Assembly (NCBI GenBank): GCA_029851415.1
Contig: CM056741.1
Span: 161,621,685 to 161,685,684, forward strand
Source of the DNA: Eretmocerus hayati
Lineage: Eukaryota; Arthropoda; Insecta; Hymenoptera; Aphelinidae
Direction: 5' to 3'
Length of the DNA: 64,000 nucleotides
The position numbers were made by a program, and so were the translations under genes. Under the pieces are notes generated by a model, which saw only the letters and a program-made list of their open reading frames with translations, was not told the origin of the DNA and made no database searches. Positions within the stretch are counted from its first letter, which is position 1. Every line of letters begins with the position of its first letter. Positions 47,391 through 60,300 of the stretch are shown here, one piece after another.

Positions 47391-48925
47391 TAATAATATA
47401 CATGACACACTTGATTTTTCACGCGTGTGCATTGGGTTGATGTCGGTTCTTCTGGACGTTGAATAAAGGGCAGCTGTCCCTGGTTTTTCAGTACGATTTT
47501 AATGTATGTACTATGTATGTAGATGGAGGCGATGTAGGTGGAGATACATAAGAGGTGGACGCGCGAAATTTTCTAATTTTCTGTTTACTTTCTTTCTCGC
47601 TTTCTTTGATTTGAGGAAGGTGATGATAGATCGACTCGAGGGTTTCGTGACTTGACAATTTTTTTGGGGTGTTTGAAGAAATTGAAAGTACAGGGAAATG
47701 GTCATCCCGCCCCGTTATGGTTTTCATACAATACATTTTTTGAACGAATGATTTCGAGAGGTGTGATATTCTGTCAGGTCATCGTTGAAGGATGAGTTTT
47801 GAAGGTAGTCGATCGATATGTCCGTTGAACATTAACGTATATGTAGGTGGACAATAACTGATAGATTGATTCTTTTCTGTGAATCTAATTTCTTGAAAAC
47901 TCAATTGAAGTATGAGAGCATTTCCTGAAGCATTTTGAAATTGAAGCATATGAAAAATAATAATCGAATCTTTATTGGAAATTAGAGATTTTTCGCGAAA
48001 AATTTCACAAAAACCAACAGTTTTTCTTATCCAATCTACAGTATGCACGAATTCCATAAATTCCTATAGAAATATCGTGTCATACTTTATCAATATGAAG
48101 GAAAAGAATTCAGTGGAAAGAATTCGTGAATTTTTAATGTCATTTCGATATCAACTTTTTGCAATACGGCGTATATGAATTTGCATTGTGCATTCGCCCC
48201 AATTTCTGACCCTAACGATGAAAGAGCTAATTAAACCAAAGAAAATATAATGCGTCTGTACTCTCAGACGCTTTCTATGGACCACGCGTAAGTTAACAAT
48301 CTTGTTCTTCTGAAGTTACCCTGAAAATTGCACCGACCAGCTTTTTATTTGTTAAAACTCTCCATGGTACAGCGAACGTGGTATTTTATTGATAGTTAGA
48401 AGTATCGATGGTGAAAGAATTTTCATCATTCAGTCATAAAATATAAGGACTCACCAATCTTTACAGTTGACGTCCCATGTGTATTCTCAGTAGCTCCAGC
48501 AAATTAGAGGAAAATCTCTAAAAATAACAAAGGAAGAGAGACCGAAAGCTCCAAACCGCGAAAAAAATACCAGATCCGATTCTGGGGAATAAAAGAAAAA
48601 CATTTTGATTCTTCGAGCTGATCCTGAATAGTGTTTTCTTTTTTCGAACACTGAAGCAATACAAAGTTGTCTTTCCCCAGAGAACTAGTCAAGTGTTTTC
48701 TTTGGTATTTGGAGTTGATCGTGGGCGCCACCGGAATTCAGCACGAGTATTTTTCTTCCGACATTCCGAAAGAGTACCTACCTCAAGATCGGAGATCATC
48801 CAAACGGTCAAGCTTCCTTAAGAATTAAAAGCTTGTTCACTTCAAAGTTCATCTCGTTTGATTTGTATTCGACAGATGCAGCAGAATGCAATTAGTAAAA
48901 ATACCGAGGAATTTCGGAATTTGTA
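47391..48925. other. Gene-free stretch
   Basis: No supported gene or repeat. The short frames lack any family signature. Confidence 0.5.
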
Positions 48926-49152
48926 CTGTAAACAGGCTTGACTCCGGACACCTGGGTGACTTTGTAACACTTTTGTTTTTGCGTTCACTCTTGATTGGCT
49001 CACTCTGGAACATCCTGCAGGCACTAATTTTGTTGATTTGTCCAAAAACTGTCAATTGATCGCTTACCGAGGAGCTTGCACGATGCTTCAAAATCACCTG
49101 ATCGGAAGTAAATGCAAAAATCAAAGTGTTATGAAATCACCCCGGTTTACGA
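48926..49152. mobile_element. 227-bp foldback MITE with TA flanks
   Basis: The right end, in reverse complement, reads TCGTAAACCGGGGTGATTTC followed by ATAACACTTTGATTTTTGC. The left side reads CTGTAAACA, about 20 extra bases, then GGGTGACTTTG and TAACACTTTTGTTTTTGC. TA is at 48924-48925 and 49153-49154. Pairing continues almost to the centre. The terminal GTAAACCGGGGTGA is shared with the element at 40872-42176, so the two probably used related transposases. Confidence 0.7.
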
Positions 49153-49154
49153 TA

Positions 49155-52100
49155 CTTACTCTTTCAAGCCAAGAATGAAGCCTAAAATCGAACTGTTGGT
49201 TAGAATGAAAGAACGCTGGAACCATGTCACGATAACTACTTTATTAAACTGTGATATCCATAATTATTTCACAAAATTGATTGACTTCGAATCCTTGCCA
49301 TACAATCGTCTGAGCATTCAAAATTCAATGGCGGAATTCTTTTGCACGAAAAAAGAGCCGACCCTCCAGACCTCATACAGTAAAGCAGAGTAAAGCAAAC
49401 CAAAACAGCCAATTATCGAATCACCTTTCAGTCAAAATCACAAAGAATCAGAAAATCATTCAAACTCCACCACCTCTATGCCGTAATCGAGTGGTTCCAA
49501 CAAGAACGGCATTACTATACAACCTCAACTGATGTATACACATAATAATACGTCCAAACAAGAGTGAAAACGGGCCTTTATGCAGCATTTGCTCTCGCCA
49601 GAAAAGCGAACCAGCCCAGCGCCATCAACTTTGTAGAGTCCTCGTGCTCTATATAGACACCGCCACCAAAAATCGAGCACAATGAGTCTGAGCTCGAACT
49701 CGAGTCGATTGTATCTCTGCGTCTTGAATTTGTGCCATCGACAACGAAAAATTGACTTCTTCAAACACGCGCAAGTTCCTCGATCTTATAACTATAACCT
49801 CAAAATATAACTCATCGACTCCCTATTATGCGATGTGCATTATATGCGCAAGTATGAAATATCCTTATGATGCGCGTCAATGCGGATAATAGACAATGTT
49901 CGCGTGCACAGGATTATAGCGTTGTATTAAGGGTATACAACGATGAGGTGTTTGGGCTTTTTGAAGACGTAATAATCGTTAGGTTTTCATTTTGGATTTG
50001 GGCGTTCTTGAAAAAAGTGAGTAACGAGCCGGGGGTTTGATGCGCTCGTATTTGAGTACAAGGAGGAGACTCATTGAGATGATATGTGTGTGGTATATTT
50101 GTCGCATCCACATTGACATGGGGATACGACAAATATAATATACTCTCAACTCTAACTAGTCAATACACATCTGACTCAAAATGTGGATTCTTCCATTCAT
50201 ACGTTTTTTTTGGAAATTATGTTGATTGAGATACGAGTTGAGATATCTTCAACACAGGGATTAGGAAAGACAATCAAAGAAATTTGAATAGCAGAGTCAC
50301 CCGAGAAATTCCGAAGTCTGAGATATCTCTCTAGAAGACTTCTATGTATAGTACCGCTTATTGACCACCCAACCGTATTGGTTCACTATAATGAACTAGC
50401 CCTAGAGCTTTAATACCCGTACGTTATGACACCCTGCTGACTTATTGATCATAGGGCCGTGATCATTCTCATGACCAGACTGATAAGGTGACTTGTCGAG
50501 TGTAGAACATCCAAATTGACTCAGAGTCCTGTCAATTGTCCGACTGAGAGATCCGCCGATACAACGGTTTGATGACTCACTACACGCATCAGACTTAATT
50601 TATCATATGGTCTGTCAAAGATTAAATCAAAAACTCAATTACCTTGGTATAGAAATTCATTTCGACGTGTAACGTTGGGATGGATTCTTACGCAGGGTGC
50701 CAGCTCAGAACATTGAGATTCCCAGTGATACAAACCCGGACATGACAAAATTAATTCGCTATTACACTACAAAAGAGCGCCAGGATCGCAAAATCATCAC
50801 AGACACGAATCCAGTGAAAAGTCAGATCCGCCTGGAGCAAATCAACCAATCAATCGATCCTGAATAAAGGAGAAAAAAAGCCAAGCAAGCGCGACAAATG
50901 TCCATTCTATTGCAGTTAAAGAAGTCTCGGATGCAGTGCCTTGCGTCAAGTGCGCGCGTGAAAATAGCGCTGCGGAATCACTTTGGCGGCACGACACAAA
51001 GACCAAACGGTCCACGGTTCTCCGACACTTTATTATTACAGAGAAGCCGACGACATCGACGACGACAACGATGAGAAGGACGAAAGTGAAAACGCTCGGC
51101 GCGTCGGATCGCCAACGCGAAACGAGCCTATACTCTCTTATTCACAATGTCCATTCACAAGTCTGCGCTTCATTCACGCCTCGCGAGTCTGATGTCTTCG
51201 CGCTCGATATCGCATTACGTGCAACGATCGCTGGTGTTACTTTCATTGTTCTCTTACCTGACACCTAACCTTACTTGAAAAATATTCTCAAAGTTTCATA
51301 GGATCCGAATTGCCTTTATTCGAATTCCATAAATTTGAGGTGCAACAACCTACCGAAAAATATAGATCTCCAAACTCTCAGGCTGCATTTTCATGTCAAA
51401 ATGCATTCCTAACCTCACAATGATGCAACCATGTGTCTTTGTCACACTTGTGACCGGTATTTCTAGGGTTTCCTACAAATTTTTGTCACATAAAATGCCG
51501 GTTAACCTTATAAAGTCAAATTATTCCGTTTGTCACGTTTCCCATTCTATATAAACTCACCTGTTGATCTTTGGACACGTGGCATGGAATACTCATTCGA
51601 CTATATTTGCGCGCGCTTTTTGAATGGAGTCCTGACGCATTGTGGCACCGCGAGGCAAGGTTGTAAAGTGTGCGGGTCGCGCTTTCTTTACTCATTCGGA
51701 AAAATAGACGGACTCTTGGTTCATGGCACGCGTCGCTTTGGGGACACTAGGTTATATTGCTGTACGAGGATGGGCTGGCTCTTTGATCGCGAATTCTATT
51801 GAGTCGAGGCATTGCCGTATATTACACACATGTACATCCGAACGAAGGCGTGAATGCGCGCGGGGGAGTATACAACGGAATCGTGCGTATTTAGTAACAA
51901 TGAGAGCAACGATGAAGGTGGGAGGATCTTAACCTCTAAATGTACGTGTACGATGGCGCCGCTATACCATTGCAGCTTTAACAACTAATAAAAGGTTCGG
52001 CTCGTGACCAGACGGTCAACTTTTTTTTAGTTAACAAAAGATGGTGTATACGCAATCGTCCGTGGAATTGATGGAAATTTATCCGAAAGCCAGTGTCATT

Positions 52101-53678
52101 CAATTCTATCGAGTTTCCGCTCGTCTTCTTTTCTTCGACGCCTCTGATGCTTGCGCTTTTTTTGTGTGTTTGTATTGCAATAGTGCGGTGACCTCATTTC
52201 TCAATGGATATTTTTTTGCCCTTAAGTGATAGAAGCATCACAAAACAGGATAATCTGTTGTTTGGATGCAGTTATAGTGGCAAAGTGACAGGATACAGAT
52301 CGTTTATTTTTCATTGGCAAGGTTGATGGTTGTCATGACGAATGATTTGAGCGAGTATTTGAGCGATCTTAGGTACTTTCTTATTCTTTACATAGAGCAA
52401 ATCAAGGGGCGGGGAAATATTCTAGAAAAAATTAAATACCACTCTGAACTCATTTTTAATCCTCTGAATCAGTTTTTGACATCCACGTGCACGATGAGTT
52501 TGTGGTTTACAACAAAGAAAGGACACGTTACTTGGGTTGCCATTAATCTTTACTAACTTTTTAAATCTTATTGAATTACCTATGGAAAGTAAAAAATGGA
52601 AGACAAGTGTGTCAATGGGTCGTATATTCGAAGATACAATTCGATTCAGTATTTACACGATCAATGTTGAAGATTTTGGCTACATCGCTGAATGGAAGAA
52701 GTATTTGATAGGAAGTGGATTATTCGTTTTCTCAGTGATTCATGGTTAGCTCAGAAATAAAGACCATGGTTATCGGAACCTTACAGACTCAACTTTGTTA
52801 TAGTACCTCACTCAGAAGTGGAGTTAGTCACCGGAAATGTCACTTTCTCCCCATTTTCATTGATATTGACTATATATTCGTCTCATCATGCATTATTGGG
52901 ATACTATATCCTGCATCCTTCATTCCTGTAATTTGACTTTGTACAAATCGGGTTATTCAACAAGAATATGTGATGAGAAAAACTTTTCCTTGTACTACAA
53001 AAAACTTGTCAAAATTGGTTTCTGAAGTTTATCCTGCTAATATGGAGGTCCTATTCTTGTGAGTATCTACTCCCTCCGTACCCTATTCAAGTGCATAAGC
53101 ATGTGACTATCAGACATATCAATCTCACACTCATCAAACTAGACATGCTTGCAAACGTGTATGAATGGTCAAATTAAACGTATCCTACCATCGTAACCCG
53201 CTTCAACCCTTTTACACTGACAGATTCATCTGTTGCTTCGATGAGCAAGCACAAAAAATATGAATGGAAAAAAGTGAGAAAGGTGTACAAACCTTTCTAT
53301 TCAGTTTCAAGTGCATTGTCAGGTTCAACGTTCCCCGTAGATCTTATCAGGCCATTTTGGTCGTAGAGGTGAGTTTCAGTTCTTTCAACCCTTCTGAAAT
53401 CAGTGAATTCTATTCTCACACTCAAATGAAGATCAAAGATCGGATTTTGTCGTCGGTCACAGAAGTGCATCATTTTTCAAATTTTGAGATAATCGTCACG
53501 GGGTCCTGAAGAATTATCATGGGAAAAATCCGCCAACTTGATCATTGCTTCGCAAAAGTATATATGAGTAGTTCCGTTGAAATTTCAACATTTGGAGGCC
53601 GAAAATGTGCCAACCCCAAATTCCACTTCGGAAGGTTCCGACATATATTTTTCGACTTTTTCAAACATACAACTTGTA
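49155..53678. other. Gene-free stretch
   Basis: No supported gene. The segment 50930-51270 is less AT-rich and open on the plus strand for 110 codons, but it has no recognisable motif or splice context. Confidence 0.45.
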
Positions 53679-54787
53679 CCAGAAGTAGTGTACATACCAG
53701 TACCGGGGTGTTCGCTAAATTTTGTATTTTCAGGAGGCGTTGTCGAAATTTTTTGTTAACATTGCCTATTTTTGTAACTTTTGATCAAAAACGTGATTTT
53801 AAGCGTTACATTTGTAATGCTTGAAGCAACTCCAAATGCGTAATGATTTTTTGCCAATCACAACAGTGTTTGTTGTGTAATGATTATAGCAGAAAGTTTT
53901 CTCATCAAGGTTAGAATGTACGTGCTACGGCTTGATAAATCTATCAAGATATTTCGTGTACTTCGTATCGGATAACGTTTATCTTGAATGATCATTTGTT
54001 ATACTGTAGTGCGGTGTGTGGACATTTTTCATTGTGCGCGGATGCTTATTTTCTCGCGCGCGCGAAGATCGTTCGCTCGCGCACACGTTCCTGAAAGTTT
54101 TTCTTGAGTTTTCGTATGCTAGAGTTCAAATTTTTCGCGTGTGCGAAGCTCATAAATTGAAAGTACGTAACAGCTCAAAAGCATTGTAGCTCGCATTCCA
54201 AATATTTTCACAAAATTATTAAAAATGGTCTGGTTTTGCACTCCATGAAATTGTTACATACTCTCGTGTTTACAACCCTCGCATCAAAAATATTTGAACC
54301 TCAGCGTGAGTGAAAACGCGAAAGAAACTTTCAGAAATTTCGCGTGCGCGACTAATTTGTCTTGGCGTACGCGAGCGAGCGGTATTCGCGTACACGAGCA
54401 ATTGATCTTCGCGCACGCGAGAACATAAACAATCCCTAACAATGAATAATTTCAACAGACCGAACTAAGGTGTGGAAAAAACCACATTGAATTCATATTC
54501 TAATGCAATTGAGAACTAAATCATTCATTGTAATCCAAAGCATGTACATCCTAACCTTGGTGAGAAAGCTGCCTGCTAATCATTACACAATAAACACTAG
54601 TGTAATGGTCAGCAGGAAATCATTACGCTCGTGTAGATGCTTCAAACATGACAAATATAATGTTCGGATTGATATTTTCCATTCAAAGTTACAAAAATAG
54701 GTAATGATTACAAAAAATTTTGACAACGCCTCCTGAAGATGCGAAATTCGAGGAACACCCCGATACCGGTATGTACACTACTTCTGG
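53679..54787. mobile_element. 1,109-bp foldback element with CpG-rich palindromes
   Basis: The ends are CCAGAAGTAGTGTACATACC at 53679 and the same in reverse complement from 54787, flanked by TA at 53677-53678 and 54788-54789. Arms of roughly 470-500 bp pair throughout, for example GGGGTGTTC, TTCAGGAGGCGTTGTC, CTATTTTTGTAACTTT, GTGTAATGATTA and AAGGTTAG, at about 75% identity. The spacer is around 54150-54275. Near the centre both arms hold clusters of CG-rich palindromes (CTCGCGCGCGCGAAGATC at 54052-54069; CGCGTGCGCGAC and CTTCGCGCACGCGAG at 54341-54421), sharply different from the AT-rich rest. There is no transposase. It is a non-autonomous, TA-targeting foldback. Confidence 0.85.
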
Positions 54788-56300
54788 TACATTTGTATAA
54801 TGTATAATTGAACTCACGCACGGATTTAAAAATTTCCACCCATCGGTACCACAAGGATAACACGCATAACACGGTAGCGGCGCACGGAACCTGACATTTG
54901 AGCTGCATACGCGGAAACCTGACATTTGACACTAAAATTGATCTCACGGCCAAACGGTTCAAGCTACAGTCTTGAGATTTAGGGGTTTTCATTTGGCCGC
55001 CAGATACTCTGAATAAAAATGACTATATAGGGCCTCCGTAATCTCGCGTTTAAGGATCGCACTGGTATCATACGGAATTGACCAAAAAATTTAGCAGACT
55101 TCCGAGTAAAAGTACTCCCTAATGTGTGAAATTCAATCTCTTTCGATACTTTGGGGCATAGAAAAGTTGCGCCTAACGATTTCCTTTAAGGATAAATTGG
55201 TAAGGGGAGGCCTGGAATGAGACAAATACATTTTTATCGAGGAAAACTGAGGGAGTAAAATTTCAAGTAAAATTGCGTCACAAAATGTACGTGCTTACTA
55301 TGCACACACAAAAAGTGATAGCGATGGAATTTGGTGCCTCATACTTTGATATTTGATGTATTTGCGTGCCTGAATCTTGAACGAGCCCCATCGCGACGCT
55401 TCACACTCACAAAGGTCGAAATAATGGAAAACCACAAAGGGCACGGAACTGACATTTTGACCCCTTTTCCGATAATAATTTTTTTGTCAATCCTGGATCG
55501 CCAATCTAATGATTGCACAAAGAAAAGCACCAAAAATATGTCGAAAATGACCTGTACGAATTTTTTCCCAAGCGTTTTAAGGGTTCGTACAAGCAGGCAC
55601 ACATTATTTCAAAGTTTCCACAGAACTACTCATATCCTGTCTGAAATTCTTTATTATGTAAAATTAACGGCCACTTGAGAATAAATTAGCTGATCACAAG
55701 CTGATCAACATGAAATCTTCTATGGAACCTGGTCTCTTTAATTCTTCCACTCACAAACTGACCACGAAAATTTGAATCCAATTAAAACCATGATATATGT
55801 ATATAACTTAATCCATACTTTCAACTTGATTCTCAAACTTCGAAATCAAAACACGGCAAAAAAATGAAGAAAGGTCAAAGAAAGCCTTCATCGTACTCAT
55901 ATGACGAATGAAGACAAGAGTTTTTTTTCACTCTCAGGTCTGATGAAGCTTTCGCAAGAAATATGCTCTCTACCGGAATCGAGATCGTTTTCCCATGGGG
56001 ATATAAGTATAGCCCGAGTAAAATTCTTAGCAACGCCCGCGGGAGAAAAAAGGATACGAGTATTATGACGCCGAGTTTGGGATTTCTCATGCCATATAGC
56101 AGACTTCGTTCCGGATCTAAACCATCTACAGCCGGGGGCGAAATTACGAAAGCATACATCCATATATATATATATCCACATATGCCAAGCGTATCTCATC
56201 GTGCGAGATATTATATGAGCGATATGATGCCTTGTACCTGCAAAAATGCACGAGATGAGTCGTCGGCTGCATCGAGATTTATCTTTTCTTCGGGTTTTGA

Positions 56301-56316
56301 TGCTGCTGCTGCTGCT
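56301..56316. repeat. (TGC)5 microsatellite
   Basis: Five TGC triplets within a frame that would give an alanine run. No gene context. Confidence 0.85.
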
Positions 56317-57341
56317 ACCGTGTGTATGAATGTCCTCGCACTGTTTTTTTAGTGTCGAGGTGCTCATATTCTTTTCTCTAGCGTTTCTTTGAGATTTGAA
56401 AAGGTACACACAGTGTAGTGTGTACATTTATTATCTTCGGGCATTTTTAAAACTTGTAGTTAGTATAGTGCTGCATTGCGTCTTTACTATTATGTATTCT
56501 ACATTATTATGTTATGAAAACGTTTTGCATTGTGAGTGTCTTAATAATATGAGCAAGTTATTCCAATTTTTTTTTTCTTTCTTAAGTGAGCGTTTTAGTG
56601 TACAATGACGCTGGATTGTGCAATAACTTGTACTGCTTATGTATGGAGATAATAATATGAAAGCATTGTGAAAGAAGCCGCTTGAGTGATCGCACGGGAT
56701 GCGTTCGGCCTTGATGCAGTTGCATCTGAATTTTTTAAGTGATGATTTAATATGCATAATCACATACATATGTCTAGTTAAGTATACTGTCATCAACCGC
56801 GAGAATGACAAAATTTAAAAGGACACAAAAAGTATTGTGAATCAGGATAATACGACATATAAGGGTGAGCGCATAATACCTGATCTACAAAAGGGTATAT
56901 TATGCCATCTGCAATGTAGTGCAAGCAGATTATGCATTAAACCATAGGGAAAAGACACGAATTAAATTCTTATTATGTTTAAGTAAATGACTGGGAGAAA
57001 TTTTGTCGAGTTGTGGCGTACGGTGAAAGGTATAATATGTGCATTTGAAACGTTGAAATTTTTTTTCTTCAAAAAATTAATTTGTTTCGAGAAATTTTTT
57101 TAGCAAACAGATGAAACATGTCAAAAGCTAAAATTATCATATAAAAATGGACTATAACTTGCTGAATCTCATTTTGGTCTGATGACACTTGGACGAGCAC
57201 TTGCGGATTTGCATGAAGAAACATTGATGCTTTTCAATCGAAAGACTTGAATCCTCAATTTCAAAAAAAATCAAGATGATCTTAGTCAAGATCTCAGTGG
57301 TGACTTTTTGGAATTGTTTTGGGATACCAATGAGTGACGAA

Positions 57342-57357
57342 GGGGGGGGGGGGGGGG
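57342..57357. repeat. Poly(G) run of 16
   Basis: Uninterrupted G run, a likely site of sequencing length error. Confidence 0.9.
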
Positions 57358-60300
57358 TGAACATAATATTTCGGTGTAATCTATCTTTTGCAGGATAAAC
57401 TGGCGATATTACTATCCAAGATCCACAAGGATAGGCTAACCTTTTTTCTGTATAAACCTATCAATGACAAATTTATACTACTTTCACAAGAGTCACCAAA
57501 AATCTACAGACGCCTTCTCTGAAAATTGAAACCAACCAGGATCTAGCTGCTTGTATATATTATGCCAATGCCTCACGAAACATAAAAAATGGCCAAGATA
57601 ACACCGAAGAATCAAGACAGTTCCAGTTTGGGTAGAAGTATTTCAACCCGCTCACTCAAATTTATATATATTTGTAGACATGATGAAAAGCCGATATTTG
57701 TGATAACTTCATGAAAATTCTCAAAAATTCTCAAAAATCTGTGTTGATGCCAAAAATGTATTCCGACAACAACGAAGTCTGTGCATGCTTCTACTTTGTA
57801 GAAAAATGTGAAAAACAGAAATTTTTCAATGTTGTAATCTTGCCATTTTTCGTCATTTTTCAATTGGTTATGGACTATTATCTTGTCGAAAGATTTTTCC
57901 GAAGCTGGCAAGTATGGTTCAAAGTGATCGGGTTAATAACGAAAGTTAATCAACAACTCTCTTCCAGAGAGCAATTTGTCTCTAACCTCATAATTCTCCA
58001 AATGGAAAAAGTATTTTGAATTCGTTCATATATTGGACATTTCAGGTTTTAAATTCCACAAAAATCTTGTCAAAGGTATCGAAAGCGAGGCACGTGACAT
58101 TCCTATACAAGATCCAAGCGATTAATATCACTTCGATGAATTTTTTTTCACATTCGAACGACGATCTGATACATCAAAAGAATTCGACTAAAATCTCTCA
58201 AAATGCAATTTCTTCGTAAATACTCTGATTTCTGAGAGGCCATTTTACTAAAGATCTCACGGAGCGATGACAGCTTGGGATTTTGTGACTCTTTTTCTCT
58301 GAGAACACCACACGATCCAGAATTAACCTCGTCACACGCAGTAGTACACTACTGCACTCAAGATTACCAAGAAGGATATTTTAAAAAAAAGGTCAATAAT
58401 TCCTATACTATACATATCTTTCGTCTACTTTAATACTATATCGGCATCCGATCTGTCTCTCCTGTGCCTCGTCCTGTGCACTCGTCAGAAGAATTCAACG
58501 ACCGACAGACGCCATCCTCCTACGACGTGCATTTCCGGACTTCCTAGAGCAAACGATTTCTCGTTTGACACACTCTTCTCCACCACTGCAGGCATCCTAC
58601 CTGGTGCATACTATCTAAAAATACCGGAAAGTATAAGTTGAAATCCAAGAAAAACGTCCCAGGAAACATACTACCGAAGCAAAAATCTCGGGCATCGTGA
58701 AAAAGTGCGTGAAAACGGGCACACGAAAAACGTGATGGAGTATAAGGGTCGTCCCTGCCAGTAATACGTTGAAATCGTCGAAACTTTAGCTTGGTGGCCA
58801 TTCAAGCGCACCAGAAGCACCTATATATACATATAGCTATTCCAAGTAAGTAGAGATTTCCGGAGGCTGCGCTCTCGTAGCACCGCGGGGGTGTCTCATA
58901 CATATACCCCAAACTCCATATACATATACCTGGTCTCTCCCTCCCCCTTTTTCCAAAAAAAACCTTTTCGCTTGGTTCATCGGTATTACATAGGTAAATA
59001 CCTATATATAAGGAAATCTATGCCCAAGGGGGGGATAAGAGATGAATGGGCCCGAGCGGGCCCCTTTGTGTCTCAGCTCACACATTCACACATATAGATT
59101 TTCATCCTCCCTCGCGCTCGAGCGCAAAACTCAAAAACGTTATGGCAATCGTGGGCGAACCGCTGTGTAATGCCTACAACGTTCTGCTACCACCCCGCAG
59201 GGCACGTGCCCTATAAGAGATCTCAGTGTGTGTATCGATATGTGTTAAGACAGATTATGTGTAGATATATACCTGGTACCATAAGGATATATCGATGAAG
59301 TTGCTTTACCGAGAACTGGTAGTAAGAAAATGGACGATGCGTGGTATAAAGCCCCCTGGAAAAACTCTTATTATTTATTCTCACGGAAAGATGGCTTGGC
59401 GGTTTTTTCGAGAGGATCATACCCCCGACGGTGTACAACTACATATACTCGTATAGGTGTACTTATGAGATTTGAAAATGTCGTGGGTTCGGGTTATTCA
59501 GCCACTGCATGCATGACTATATGTATATTTCTGAGCTCTTTGTTAGGACAGATGATGTAGGCTGATGGACGGGCGCAACTCTGATGGATGATTTTATTGG
59601 AAGAGATGAACTTGGAAAAGATATGTTCTGGTTGTGTATCTTGTGAGGAAACATTTATCATGAACTTTACGAGGCCTCACTATAGATAGACTAACGATTT
59701 TTTTTCTGGGGTAACGGATTGGCGTCGGACAGAGTTATGGTCAAGGTGTGATAGGGTGGAACCTAAAAAAGGAAAATGTATGAGCTGAGGAATATGTTTC
59801 CACAAAAACAATCTTGATAGCGTAGAGACAGCTATTCGGTTTGAGAAGATGAGCGTTGGATGAAGAGTTCAGGTCGTTTACGATGAAATATGAAGACTGA
59901 GAACACTGAGGAGATTTGTCGGGGGCTTTTGAAATTTGGGAAATCAATTTAGAGGGCGTCATATCTCTGTTTCGGATCATCCGTTGAAAGATCAACAGAG
60001 CTATCTTGACCCTTGATTATTACTGGCGAGATTACCGGGGGATAATGTTGACTGGACATCTGTGGCAATCTAAGTGATCTTCCTCCGATCTCTCTTTTTC
60101 ATTGGGATCATCGATGTAATTCAAATCCAAATGAGAGCCTTCCTTTGACCAGAAACCTGTAGCGATTTGAATGAATTTCGGACTTGCTGACCCGATCTTC
60201 GAAAAATATCTCAATATCTTCATCATTACAGAGGAAAATATCTCACTCCTTATCAGTACATCTGTAGATAATTTGTAGATGAAGAAAATACCACAGCGTT

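Noticed and set aside
48733..48748. GGAATTCAGCACGAG as leftover cDNA-library adaptor
   Set aside because: It differs from the known EcoRI adaptor by one base and sits in normal-looking genomic sequence; coincidence is likelier.
55897..56427. Longest open frame (176 codons, minus strand) as a gene
   Set aside because: No domain, signal or repeat pattern; composition reflects TATA-rich DNA; no splice or promoter context. Expected by chance in 64 kb.
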